Of a stretch of 64,000 bases of DNA, positions 1-8,541 are shown piece after piece. Under the pieces are notes generated by a model, which saw only the letters and a program-made list of their open reading frames with translations, had not been told where the DNA came from and made no database searches. The position numbers and the translations under genes were made by a program. The stretch is from NCBI GenBank assembly GCA_934717675.1, contig CAKUYZ010000003.1:24392-88391 (forward strand), read 5' to 3'. Numbering within the stretch: position 1 is the stretch's first letter; each line of letters starts with the position of its first letter. This stretch comes from an uncultured Bacteroidales bacterium (GTDB lineage: Bacteria; Bacteroidota; Bacteroidia; Bacteroidales; Marinilabiliaceae).

Positions 1-1479
1 AAGGAGTTTGAAGACGCCGCCTCGACCGACGAGGCCGTGGCCCACATTGACGCCCGCCTCAAAGCCTATTTCGCCACGAACAGCGTCAAGCTGATGCGCG
101 ACGTGACCACCGATGACATCCTCCACCTTCTTGAGATCAAGATGGCCCGCATCCTCAAGTTCAACACCGAGGCGGCCGAGCAGAGGCTCAAGGCTCTGGC
201 CGAGGAGATGGACAAGACGAGGGATGACCTGGAGCACATTGTGGACTACACGATAGCATATTTCCGCCGCCTCAAAAAACAATATGGCGCGGGCCACCCC
301 CGCCTCACCGAGATACGCTCGTTTGACAACATTGAGGCCGCCAAGGTGGTGGAGCGCAACAAGAAGCTCTACATCAACCGCGAAGACGGATTCATGGGCT
401 ATGGACTCAAGAAAGGCGACTACGTGGCCGACTGCTCCGACCTCGACGACGTCATCATTTTCTACACTGACGGGCGCTACGTGGTCAAGAAGATTGACGA
501 GAAAGTGGACGTGGGCACTGGCGTCATGCACGTGGCCATATTCAAGAAAAACGACACGCGCACCGTCTACAACGCCGTGTATACCGATGGCGAGACGGGC
601 ATCACCTTCGCCAAGCGATTCAACGTCACGGGCATAACCCGCGACCGCGAGTATGACCTCACCAGCGGGGCCAAGGGGACCAAGTTGCGATATTTCAGCG
701 CCAACGCCAATGGCGAGGCCGAGGTGGTCAAGGTGTTGCTGAGGCCCAGAGCCAAGTTGCGAAATGTAGTGCTAGACTTCGACTTCGCCTCGTTGGCCAT
801 CAAGGGCAGGGCATCAAAGGGAAACGTGGTCACGAAAAACGAGGTGCACAAGGTGGTGCTGAAACGCAGGGGTGAGAGCACGCTCGGCGGACGGCAGATA
901 TGGTTTGAGCCAGAGACCCTGCGCCTCAATCCTGACGGGCGCGGCGAGCTGCTGGGTGAGTTTGGCCCAGAAGACAAGATTCTCGTAATAACCAAGGGCG
1001 GCGACGCCATCACCACGGGCACGGGCTTTGAGCAACATTTTGATGACAACATTGAGCGCATCGAGAAGTTCGACCCCCACAAGGTCTGGACGGCCATATA
1101 CGTTGACGGAGAGACGGGGCAGCACTACATCAAGAGGTTTAAACTGACGCCCACGGCCAAGCCCCTCAACTTCATAGGCGAGAACGCCAAGAGCCGCCTC
1201 GTGGCCCTCTCTGACGAGGATCATCCGCTCTTCTCCGTCACCTATGGCGGCGCGGACAAGTGGCGGCCTGCCGAGAGGATTGACGCCGCGGAGTTCATTG
1301 GCGAGAAAGGGGTCAAGGCCAAGGGCAAGCGCCTGGCCATATATGAGGTGGGCAAGGTGAAAGAGCTTGAGCCTCTCATCCCGACAGTCAGAACAGCCCC
1401 CGCGGCGGACGACGCGGAAGACGGCCCCGACGATGCAGACACCGACGCTGACGATACGGAACAGCCGTCATTGTTCTAA
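1..1479 (+). CDS. parC: DNA topoisomerase IV subunit A, C-terminal part (partial at window start)
   Basis: The frame is open from base 1 to the TAA at 1477-1479, so this is the last 492 residues of a longer gene that begins outside the window. It begins in the coiled-coil part of the breakage-reunion domain (LLEIKMARILKFN) and continues into beta-pinwheel C-terminal domain repeats (GYGLKKGDYV, FYTDGRYVVKK, IYVDGETGQHY). The last 30 residues are acidic (D/E-rich), common in this subunit. The protein pairs with ParE to decatenate DNA. I favour ParC over GyrA because the pinwheel lacks an obvious GyrA box and resembles the Bacteroidales topoisomerase IV type; that choice is from memory of the family. 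A strong terminator follows at once. Confidence 0.9.
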   Translation, partial: KEFEDAASTDEAVAHIDARLKAYFATNSVKLMRDVTTDDILHLLEIKMARILKFNTEAAEQRLKALAEEMDKTRDDLEHIVDYTIAYFRRLKKQYGAGHPRLTEIRSFDNIEAAKVVERNKKLYINREDGFMGYGLKKGDYVADCSDLDDVIIFYTDGRYVVKKIDEKVDVGTGVMHVAIFKKNDTRTVYNAVYTDGETGITFAKRFNVTGITRDREYDLTSGAKGTKLRYFSANANGEAEVVKVLLRPRAKLRNVVLDFDFASLAIKGRASKGNVVTKNEVHKVVLKRRGESTLGGRQIWFEPETLRLNPDGRGELLGEFGPEDKILVITKGGDAITTGTGFEQHFDDNIERIEKFDPHKVWTAIYVDGETGQHYIKRFKLTPTAKPLNFIGENAKSRLVALSDEDHPLFSVTYGGADKWRPAERIDAAEFIGEKGVKAKGKRLAIYEVGKVKELEPLIPTVRTAPAADDAEDGPDDADTDADDTEQPSLF

Positions 1480-1493
1480 ACGGAAACAGAGTT

Positions 1494-1540
1494 ACGAAGC
1501 GCACGTGGACCTTGCGGGCCGCGTGCGCTTCCGCATTTTT
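1494..1540 (+). terminator. Rho-independent terminator after parC
   Basis: A perfect 10-bp stem (1496-1505 with 1522-1531, GAAGCGCACG/CGTGCGCTTC) is followed by a T run at 1536-1540, 15 bases after the parC stop. It separates parC from the efp promoter. Confidence 0.85.
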
Positions 1541-1578
1541 GCCACGTGCCCAAATTTGCCTCGCTCTAGCCGTTTCTC

Positions 1579-1610
1579 TTTGCGTTTTTTGTATGGTTTT
1601 TATAGCTTTG
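1579..1610 (+). promoter_or_regulatory. Bacteroidota-type promoter of efp
   Basis: TTG at 1580-1582 and TAGCTTTG at 1603-1610, 20 bases apart, fit the Bacteroidota -33 TTG / -7 TAnnTTTG pattern. The predicted transcript start is about 1615, giving a leader of roughly 40 nt before the efp ATG. Confidence 0.7.
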
Positions 1611-1653
1611 CAAGCGATTTTGTAAACAATACTATTCAGAGCAAAACTAGGAT

Positions 1654-2220
1654 ATGGCAACAACTGCAGATTTCCGCAATGGCATGTGCATTGAGTACAA
1701 CGGCCAGCTGTACATCATCGTCAAGTTCCTCCACGTCAAGCCTGGCAAGGGCCCGGCTTTCGTCCGCACCACACTGAAGAACCTCAAGACAGGCAAGGTG
1801 ATTGACAACACGTTCAACTCCGGTGTCAAGATCACCGAGGCTCGCGTGGAGCATCGCCAATACCAGTTCACATATAAGGACAACCTCGGCTACCACCTTA
1901 TGAACTCCGAGACCTACGAGGAGATCGTCTTGTCCGAGGATCAGATTCCTAACGCCGACCTGATGAAGGAGGGCGAGAGCATCGAGGTGGTCGTTCACGC
2001 AGAGACCGAGACCGTCCTCACGGCCGAGCTGCCCCCCTTCATGACTTTCGAGGTCACCTATACCGAGCCTGGCGTCCGTGGAGACACGTCGTCCACCACC
2101 TCCCTCAAGCCCGCCACCATCGAGACTGGCGCCACCATTATGGTGCCCCTCTTCGTCAATCAGGGCGACAAGATTAAGGTGGACACCCGCGACCGCTCAT
2201 ACGTAGAGCGCGTCAAGTAA
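1654..2220 (+). CDS. efp: Translation elongation factor P
   Basis: Full length (188 residues) with the three-domain EF-P layout. EF-P enters the ribosomal E site and relieves stalling at consecutive prolines. The tip loop of domain I reads KPGKGPAF with Lys32 in the position that is modified in other bacteria; no modification enzyme gene is nearby. The C-terminal region (GDTSSTTSLKPATIETGA and the NQGDKIKVDTRD stretch) matches the conserved OB-fold domains II and III. The start ATG at 1654 gives the expected N terminus. The gene is a single unit between its own promoter and a strong terminator. Confidence 0.97.
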   Translation: MATTADFRNGMCIEYNGQLYIIVKFLHVKPGKGPAFVRTTLKNLKTGKVIDNTFNSGVKITEARVEHRQYQFTYKDNLGYHLMNSETYEEIVLSEDQIPNADLMKEGESIEVVVHAETETVLTAELPPFMTFEVTYTEPGVRGDTSSTTSLKPATIETGATIMVPLFVNQGDKIKVDTRDRSYVERVK

Positions 2221-2275
2221 GGGGTCTCGTCTCCTCTCCTGCGCGGCCTGGCGGCAGGCGGCGGCAACACACGCG

Positions 2276-2316
2276 GAGCCGCGGGCTAGCACCAGCCCGC
2301 GGCTCTTTCTCTTTTT
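2276..2316 (+). terminator. Rho-independent terminator after efp
   Basis: A perfect 12-bp GC-rich stem (2276-2287 with 2294-2305) and a 6-base loop are followed by TTTCTCTTTTTT. This is one of the clearest terminators in the window. Confidence 0.92.
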
Positions 2317-2380
2317 TCACGCCCACCTCACACTCGTTTAAGTAAGCGGCTAGGCCGCAAGGCTAAAATAACGGCAACCT

Positions 2381-3619
2381 ATGGCATCAGACAGAAATGT
2401 GGTCCGCCTCTATAAGGAGAAGCTCAACCTCCTGCTAGATGTGGCCCAGACGGTCAATGAAGACAGCAGCGTCGAGGAGCTTATGGCCGAGTTTGAGTCC
2501 CTGCTCCGAGACGAGCTGGGCGTGGGGAGAATACTTGTCTTCACCAAGGACGACGGCCGCTGGCGGTGCATCCTCCAGAGCAACGTCTCTGACAGTCAGC
2601 GAGACTCCATTGACATTGGCCGAGACATGAGCGGCGTGGAGGGCATTGAGAATCTGGCCATGAAGGAAATCCCCTCCCTTGAGGGTTTCGACGCCATCAT
2701 CCCGCTGCGCCACAAGTATAAGGTAATGGGATATGTGGTGGTGGGAGACAGCGAGTTGGGGGACGGCATCAGCCCCACGCTGCGCAACCTCAAATTCATC
2801 CAGATCCTCTCCAACATCATCATCGTCTTCATCGAGAACAAGAAGATGCAGGCGAAGCTGTTGCGGCAAGAGGGGTTGCGACAAGAGCTCGCCTTGGCCT
2901 CCCGAATCCAGACGGGCCTCATCCCGCCCGAGGGTATGCTCCTTCAGACGGGCCACACCCGCGCCATGTCATATTACCACCCGCATGATCAGGTGGGCGG
3001 AGACTATTTCGACATCTTGCGCCTCGGCCCAAACACCGTCGGCTTCTGCATTGCGGATGTGAGCGGCAAGGGCGTGGCCGCCGCGCTCCTCATGTCCAAC
3101 TTCCAGGCCATGGTTCGGGCCCTCTTCACAGCCAAGGTGAGCCTCCGCTCGCTGGTGGAGGATCTCAACCGCCGAGTGTGCCAAAACACAAGCGGCGAGA
3201 AGTTCATAACATTCTTCATTGGCCGATACAACTGCCTGACTGGTCGCCTGCACTATGTCAATGCCGGCCACCTGCCGCCCATCGTGAGCAGCCTGGGCGA
3301 GGTGAAAGAGCTGATGAGCGGCTCCATAGGGCTGGGCATGCTAGACGAGATGCCGGGTGTTGACGTGGGCTGCGTCAGATTGCGCAAGGGCGACTTGGTC
3401 GTGGCCTATACCGATGGGCTTGTGGAGGTTGACGAGGGCGCCACCATGGGAAGCAATCAAGACAAGGTGGTGGAGATAATGAAAAAGTCGATGGGCATTG
3501 ACCGCACCATGGGCGAGCTGGCCAGCCTCGCAGAGGCCACGAGGGCCGCGGGTAAGTCTTTTGATGACACGTCGGTCTTGGCCATTGAGGTGACGCGGGC
3601 CCCATTGCTGCCATTCTGA
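2381..3619 (+). CDS. GAF-domain PP2C-type serine phosphatase (RsbU/SpoIIE family)
   Basis: The 412-residue protein has an N-terminal GAF-like sensor region (about 20-165, including ELGVGRILVF), a short helical linker (about 165-185), and a SpoIIE/RsbU-type PP2C phosphatase domain (about 195-410). Metal-binding motifs are present: GGDYFDI, DVSGKGVAAALL, and DDTSVLAIEV near the end. Such enzymes usually dephosphorylate an anti-sigma-factor antagonist in a partner-switching pathway; no STAS-domain or RsbW-like kinase gene is adjacent, so the target is unknown. It has no membrane segment, so it should act in the cytosol. The start ATG at 2381 follows the efp terminator, so it is transcribed separately from efp. 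Confidence 0.88.
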   Translation: MASDRNVVRLYKEKLNLLLDVAQTVNEDSSVEELMAEFESLLRDELGVGRILVFTKDDGRWRCILQSNVSDSQRDSIDIGRDMSGVEGIENLAMKEIPSLEGFDAIIPLRHKYKVMGYVVVGDSELGDGISPTLRNLKFIQILSNIIIVFIENKKMQAKLLRQEGLRQELALASRIQTGLIPPEGMLLQTGHTRAMSYYHPHDQVGGDYFDILRLGPNTVGFCIADVSGKGVAAALLMSNFQAMVRALFTAKVSLRSLVEDLNRRVCQNTSGEKFITFFIGRYNCLTGRLHYVNAGHLPPIVSSLGEVKELMSGSIGLGMLDEMPGVDVGCVRLRKGDLVVAYTDGLVEVDEGATMGSNQDKVVEIMKKSMGIDRTMGELASLAEATRAAGKSFDDTSVLAIEVTRAPLLPF

Positions 3620-3644
3620 CGCAATGAAAGGCGAATAAATTAAC

Positions 3645-3652
3645 TATTTTTG
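3645..3652 (+). promoter_or_regulatory. -7 box (TATTTTTG) upstream of pssA
   Basis: TATTTTTG fits TAnnTTTG. It lies 42 bases before the ATG at 3695, giving a leader of about 37 nt. No convincing TTG is seen 19-21 bases upstream, so this is only half a promoter match. Confidence 0.5.
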
Positions 3653-3694
3653 CGAGCGAGCGCCTTGTGGCGAGATATAAATTTCAGAAAACAG

Positions 3695-4435
3695 ATGTCT
3701 ATTAAAAAATACATCCCCAACGCGATCACGTCGATGAACCTCTTCTGCGGCGTCTTGGCCGTGACGTGCGCCTTTGAGGGGATGCTTCAGGCTGCCGCCC
3801 TCTTCATTATCGGCGGGGCGGTGTTTGACTTCTTTGACGGCTTCGCGGCCCGTGCCTTGGGCGTGAGCGGCCCCATGGGCAAGGAGCTGGACTCTTTGGC
3901 TGACAATATATCTTTCGGCCTCGCCCCAGCCGCCATCTATTCGGCCTATATGCGTTGGGCGCTCACGGGCAGCCTCACCACGCCGCTTGCCGACATGGAG
4001 GCCCGTCAGGTGGTCATAGTGGCCGCGCCGCTCATCTTGGCAGTGTTCGCGGGCCTCAGGTTGGCCAAGTTCAACATTGACGAGCGTCAGACCGAGAGTT
4101 TCCTTGGCCTCACCACCACGGCCACGGGTCTCTTCACGGCCTCGCTTTTCTGGATGATGCCCGGCCACGAGGAGCTCTTTGCCCGCGTGCTGTCTCCCGC
4201 CGTGGTGCTGCTGATGGTGGCGGTGTTCTGTGTGTTGCTTGTGAGCGAGATTCCGATGTTCTCCCTCAAAGTGAAGCATTGGACGTGGGCCGGCAATCAG
4301 CTCAAGGTCATCTTGCTGGTGGTGGGGCTCGTTAGCATTGTATTTATGGGGCTTGGCGGCATCAGCGTCACCATTCTGCTCTATACCGTCTTTTCCATTG
4401 TGCGCAGCTTGGCTGCGTCTGCTATAAAAAAATAG
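3695..4435 (+). CDS. pssA: CDP-diacylglycerol--serine O-phosphatidyltransferase
   Basis: This 246-residue integral membrane enzyme makes phosphatidylserine from CDP-diacylglycerol and serine, the first step to phosphatidylethanolamine. The CDP-alcohol phosphotransferase motif DGxxAR(x8)GxxxDxxxD is complete: DGFAARALGVSGPMGKELDS followed by LAD. About eight hydrophobic segments are visible. The start at 3695 (MSIKKYIPN) was chosen over an upstream TTG because the extra 15 residues look non-coding and overlap the -7 box. The psd gene, often adjacent in Bacteroidetes, is not seen here. The next gene starts 29 bases downstream and is probably cotranscribed. Confidence 0.93.
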   Translation: MSIKKYIPNAITSMNLFCGVLAVTCAFEGMLQAAALFIIGGAVFDFFDGFAARALGVSGPMGKELDSLADNISFGLAPAAIYSAYMRWALTGSLTTPLADMEARQVVIVAAPLILAVFAGLRLAKFNIDERQTESFLGLTTTATGLFTASLFWMMPGHEELFARVLSPAVVLLMVAVFCVLLVSEIPMFSLKVKHWTWAGNQLKVILLVVGLVSIVFMGLGGISVTILLYTVFSIVRSLAASAIKK

Positions 4436-4464
4436 ACCTGGCGCGTGGAGGCGCGAGACCAATC

Positions 4465-7167
4465 ATGACAGCGGCGACAAAACGTATATTATGGACTGGC
4501 GCGGCCATGGCGGTGGTTACCGTCGTGGCCGTCGTGGCCGTATGGATTGGCCTCAACAAGCAATATAGGGCGCCATCGCCCACGCGTTGCCTCCCGTCCG
4601 GCACCACGCTCCTGACCCGTCTGGGCGCAAGGGGCGAGGTGGCGGGGCGCATAGCCTCGTCTCGATATGGCTCTGAGTTGCTGGACGTTGTGGGCGGCGA
4701 TGTCGTCCTGGGCCTGGCGCAGCGGATGGACTCTCTCTTCTCTACCGATGTCATAGAGTCCCCGGCATTGTCGGGTCGCGACCTCTACGTCTCATTCACC
4801 ATGCGTCCTGACGGGCGTATGAGCCAGTTTGCGGCCTCCTTCAAGCTGAATAATCGCTTGGAGTGGCACAAGGCTATGAGCGCCCTTCGAGGCCGCGACG
4901 GGGTGGAGGTGGTAGATACAGCCGTCTCGGGCCACGGCCTTTTCTTGCTTAGGCAGCGCGGCGAGTCCGCGCCCCTATTTATGGCCGCCGGCGGCGGATG
5001 CCTTTTTGCGTCCACCACGCCAGACTTGTTGCTCAGTTTTGGCCAAGACAGCGTCACGCCCATGCGAGACGACGCGTCTTTCTCAACCATTGAGCGCACC
5101 GTGGCGGCAGACGCCCCAATCTCTGTCTTCATCAATGGCCGCTCGCTGCGCTCACTCCCCGCGCCCGTCAAGTCTCAGATGCTCAAGGGCGAGCTTGCCA
5201 AGGCCATATTGACCATGGGCGGCGGCAGCGACTGGATGGCCATGGATATTGGCCTGCATCCCGATGGCCTCTCGGCCGACGGTTTCGCCGTGGCCCCTAG
5301 GCCGTCCGTGGCTATGCTCACGGCCCGCGAGACTACAGACGAACTCAATGTGGCGCGCCGCGTGCCTCGCGGGGTGTGCCGCTTCGAGCGCATTGGCGCG
5401 GGGCTTCGCGGGCTCTCTTCGGCCTCGTTTTCAGAGGCTTTGGGGGCAGACAGCGCGGGCTTGGCCTATCGCACCGGCCAGAGCGAGATCTTTCGCCAGA
5501 CGGGCGTAGATGTTGAGGCTCTTCTCTCACAAGTCTTCTCGGCCGAGATGGCCCTTTGCTCATACCCAGAGCCCGATGCCGACTTCCTTGTCGTGGACAC
5601 CCGAGGCGGCACAATGGCTCAAGCCACGCTGACGCAGGCCATAACGGCCCTCCACGGTGGCACGCCTCCCATGGTCATTGGCGAGATTGCGCCGGGCGAG
5701 GGGGCCGTGCCGGCGGGCGTGGTGGCGCGCAGGGCCGACGCCGAGCAGGTGGCGGAAGTGAGCATCCCCGTCTACGCCGGTTTCACGCAGTCGGACGAGT
5801 TGTTTTTCCTCCCCCGTCTCTTCGGCAGGCAAGTGCCGTCGCGCCTCTTCTTCCGATATGAAGACGCCCTCGTCTTGGCCAACAGTATGGACGTGTTGCG
5901 CCGCGTGCTTGTGGACTACGTGGTGGGCGCGACTATGGAGGGCTATGCCAACTATTCCGCGCTTCGCTCACACTTTGGCGGCGAGTGCTCACGTTTCGTC
6001 TTTGAGCGCCAGTCTGACGACACATCGTTTGGCATAGTTTGCAGCCAACTCACCGTGGCGGGCCGATTGCCCTATGTGAGCGTCTTCGCGCAGACGCCAC
6101 TGGCTGAGGAGCATCACGCCACGCGCCGCCCAACGTGGCAGACGCGGCTCGACACGTTGCTATGCGGGCCCATATATGGCGTTGAAAACCACTATACTCA
6201 TCTGACCGAGTGCCTCGCCCAAGACCGTGATCACAAGCTGTGCCTGATTGGCGCGGATGGCATGTTGCTCTGGAAGAGGCCGGTGGATGGGCCCGTGGTG
6301 GGCCCTGTGAGCCAGATCGACTTCTATGGCAACGGCAAATTGCAATACCTCTTCTCCACGCCGCAGTCGGTCTACATCATAGACCGACTGGGCAACGATG
6401 TAGGCGCGTTCCCCGTGCGCCTGCCTTCGGCCTCGGTGAGCGGGGCCAGCGCGGCCACATATTCTGACGGCAGCCCAATGAGGATTTTTGTCGGTTGCCA
6501 GGGGGGTGTTGCCCTTTTCGGCCCCGACGGCAAAGAGGTGGAGGGCTGGAAACCCCAACACCCAGAGGGACAGTTGCAGGGAGTGGCGCGTCACTTGGTG
6601 TGCGGCGGCAAAGACTTCATTGTGTACCGAGACCAATACTCTTACTATTTCACCGACCGCCGCGGCTCACGGCGACTGACCACGCAGCCCTTGGCCCCCG
6701 GCACCCGCAGCGAGATGGCCGTGGCGAAATCGGGGAAGTATTTTGTCACCACGACCACAGACGGCAGCGTGATAGGCATAGACCCGTCAGATGGCAAACT
6801 GTCTCGTTTGGCTCTTGACAGCATAGGCCCGGAAAACATTGCCAGACCCATCGACGCGTCGGCCTACCTTGTGGCCGGTCGGCGCATGGCGGCCGTCATT
6901 GACGTGACCGGAGACAGCCCTAAGGTAAGAGCAGAGTGGCGCACTGGGCTCCAGAGCCTCGGCATGGTGGCCGTGGCCGGCGGCTTCATTGCCCTGTATG
7001 ATGACAAAGCCGAGGAAGTGAGGATATTCTCAATGGCCGATGGCCACGAGATGCCAGCCTCCCCGCTCAAATCTTGCGGCAGCATGGCCCTTGGCGAGGC
7101 AAAAGAAGGGTTCGCCGTCTACACCGTGGGGCAGGCGGGAGAGGTGGCTCAGACGCCTGTAAAGTAG
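4465..7167 (+). CDS. Large membrane-anchored protein, DUF3352-like front half with a beta-propeller-like end
   Basis: No firm function. Of 900 residues, 10-28 form a single signal-anchor segment, so most of the protein is probably periplasmic. The N-terminal half (about 35-560) has alternating strands and helices with DUF3352-like features (LPSGTTLLTRL, LYVSFTMRPDGR, DAPISVFINGRSL). The last third (about 585-890) contains repeated units of the form LxLIGxDGxxLWKRxV, VYIIDRLGNDV and GVALFGPDGKEV, which look like PQQ/WD-type propeller blades. It sits 29 bases after pssA, suggesting cotranscription. A role in envelope assembly or as a scaffold is a guess; homology to characterised proteins was not recognised. 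Confidence 0.7.
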   Translation: MTAATKRILWTGAAMAVVTVVAVVAVWIGLNKQYRAPSPTRCLPSGTTLLTRLGARGEVAGRIASSRYGSELLDVVGGDVVLGLAQRMDSLFSTDVIESPALSGRDLYVSFTMRPDGRMSQFAASFKLNNRLEWHKAMSALRGRDGVEVVDTAVSGHGLFLLRQRGESAPLFMAAGGGCLFASTTPDLLLSFGQDSVTPMRDDASFSTIERTVAADAPISVFINGRSLRSLPAPVKSQMLKGELAKAILTMGGGSDWMAMDIGLHPDGLSADGFAVAPRPSVAMLTARETTDELNVARRVPRGVCRFERIGAGLRGLSSASFSEALGADSAGLAYRTGQSEIFRQTGVDVEALLSQVFSAEMALCSYPEPDADFLVVDTRGGTMAQATLTQAITALHGGTPPMVIGEIAPGEGAVPAGVVARRADAEQVAEVSIPVYAGFTQSDELFFLPRLFGRQVPSRLFFRYEDALVLANSMDVLRRVLVDYVVGATMEGYANYSALRSHFGGECSRFVFERQSDDTSFGIVCSQLTVAGRLPYVSVFAQTPLAEEHHATRRPTWQTRLDTLLCGPIYGVENHYTHLTECLAQDRDHKLCLIGADGMLLWKRPVDGPVVGPVSQIDFYGNGKLQYLFSTPQSVYIIDRLGNDVGAFPVRLPSASVSGASAATYSDGSPMRIFVGCQGGVALFGPDGKEVEGWKPQHPEGQLQGVARHLVCGGKDFIVYRDQYSYYFTDRRGSRRLTTQPLAPGTRSEMAVAKSGKYFVTTTTDGSVIGIDPSDGKLSRLALDSIGPENIARPIDASAYLVAGRRMAAVIDVTGDSPKVRAEWRTGLQSLGMVAVAGGFIALYDDKAEEVRIFSMADGHEMPASPLKSCGSMALGEAKEGFAVYTVGQAGEVAQTPVK

Positions 7168-7220
7168 GCCTACGCCGCAGTTTCACCACTCGCACACATA
7201 ACACAACGACAGAGACCATA

Positions 7221-8450
7221 ATGTCACAAAAGAGTGAGCTTATCCTCATAAACCTCCAGGGCCCCGACCGCCCAGGCCAGACGTCTGAGATAACGCGGGT
7301 GTTGGCCAACCATAGCGTGGACATATTGGACATTGGCCAAGCCGTGATTCACAACGACTTGAGCCTAGGTATCCTCATCTGCATAACGGACGATTCTGAA
7401 GACTCCGCCTCAATTCTCAAAGACCTGCTCTTCGCGGCATATAAGATTGGGCTGAACATCAAGTTCCAGCTCATCCCGCATGCCGATTATGAGGAGTGGG
7501 TGAATCAGCAAGGCAAGAGCCGCAACATCATAACGCTCATGGCGCGCAAGCTCGAGGGCCGACACGTGGCCGAGGTCGCGCGCATTGTCAAGGAGCAGGG
7601 GCTCAACATTGACAAGATTGCGCGCCTCACGGGTCGCCGCTCGCTTGAAAACGTTGAGGCCAACGGTGTTATGAGCGTGGTTGAGTTCTCCGTCCGAGGA
7701 GTGCCGAAAGATGAGAACAAGCTCAAGATGGACTTCATCGAGGTCTCGAAAAATTGCGATGTAGACATAGCTTTCCAGGCCGACAACATATTCCGCCGTA
7801 ACCGTAGGCTCGTCTGTTTCGATATGGACTCCACGCTCATCCAGACCGAGGTCATCGACGAACTGGCAAGACGCGCCGGCGTCTTCGATCAGGTGGCGGC
7901 CATAACGGCCTCGGCCATGAGAGGCGAGATAGATTTCAAGCAGAGTTTTCTGAAACGCATCAGCCTGCTCAAGGGGCTGGACGAGAGCGTGATGAAAGAG
8001 ATTGCCGAGCATCTGCCGCTCACCGAGGGTGCGGAGAGACTTTTCAAGACGCTCAACAAGAGCGGCTACAAGACGGCCATTCTCTCTGGCGGCTTCTCCT
8101 ATTTCGGAAACTACCTGAAGCAGAAGCTCGGCATTGACTATGTCTTTGCCAATGAGCTTGAAGTGGTGGACGGCAAACTCACCGGTCGCCATGTGGGCGA
8201 CATTGTTGATGGGGCCAAGAAAGCCGAGTTGCTCCGTCTGTTGGCCTTTAAGGAAGACATCCATTTGGAGCAATGCATAGCCGTGGGCGATGGCGCAAAC
8301 GACCTGCCCATGATTCAAGAGGCGGGTCTCGGCATCGCTTTCCACGCCAAGCCCAAAGTAAAGGCCACGGCCCAACACTCCATATCCCAAAACGGCCTTG
8401 ACACGATACTTTACCTCATTGGCTTCCGCGACCGCGAGATAAACGCCTAG
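7221..8450 (+). CDS. serB: Phosphoserine phosphatase with N-terminal ACT domains
   Basis: The 409-residue enzyme carries out the last step of serine synthesis, hydrolysing O-phosphoserine. Two ACT-type regulatory regions occupy about residues 5-80 and 95-175. The HAD phosphatase domain starts with the nucleophile motif DMDSTLIQTE (Asp201), followed by SGGFSYFGNYL (motif II) and GDGANDLPMI (motif III/IV). The ATG at 7221 was chosen because the upstream in-frame extension (from 7074) overlaps the previous gene and has non-coding composition. Tandem ACT domains suggest feedback control by an amino acid, probably serine. Confidence 0.94.
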   Translation: MSQKSELILINLQGPDRPGQTSEITRVLANHSVDILDIGQAVIHNDLSLGILICITDDSEDSASILKDLLFAAYKIGLNIKFQLIPHADYEEWVNQQGKSRNIITLMARKLEGRHVAEVARIVKEQGLNIDKIARLTGRRSLENVEANGVMSVVEFSVRGVPKDENKLKMDFIEVSKNCDVDIAFQADNIFRRNRRLVCFDMDSTLIQTEVIDELARRAGVFDQVAAITASAMRGEIDFKQSFLKRISLLKGLDESVMKEIAEHLPLTEGAERLFKTLNKSGYKTAILSGGFSYFGNYLKQKLGIDYVFANELEVVDGKLTGRHVGDIVDGAKKAELLRLLAFKEDIHLEQCIAVGDGANDLPMIQEAGLGIAFHAKPKVKATAQHSISQNGLDTILYLIGFRDREINA

Positions 8451-8541
8451 CCACCGGCACAACCTAGGCCTGGAAGTTGCGTATAACTCACCTGTGAGTC
8501 GCGCCCGTGAGCGCGAATGTGCCAAGAAAAAGAACGTCACA

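Noticed and set aside
3644..4462. 272-codon minus-strand frame opposite pssA
   Set aside because: Shadow of a membrane protein gene; composition (His/Gln/Arg-rich) is typical of antisense frames.
7410..8540. 376-codon open frame on the minus strand opposite serB
   Set aside because: serB on the plus strand has full catalytic motifs; the antisense frame exists because of GC-biased third positions and has no recognisable domain.
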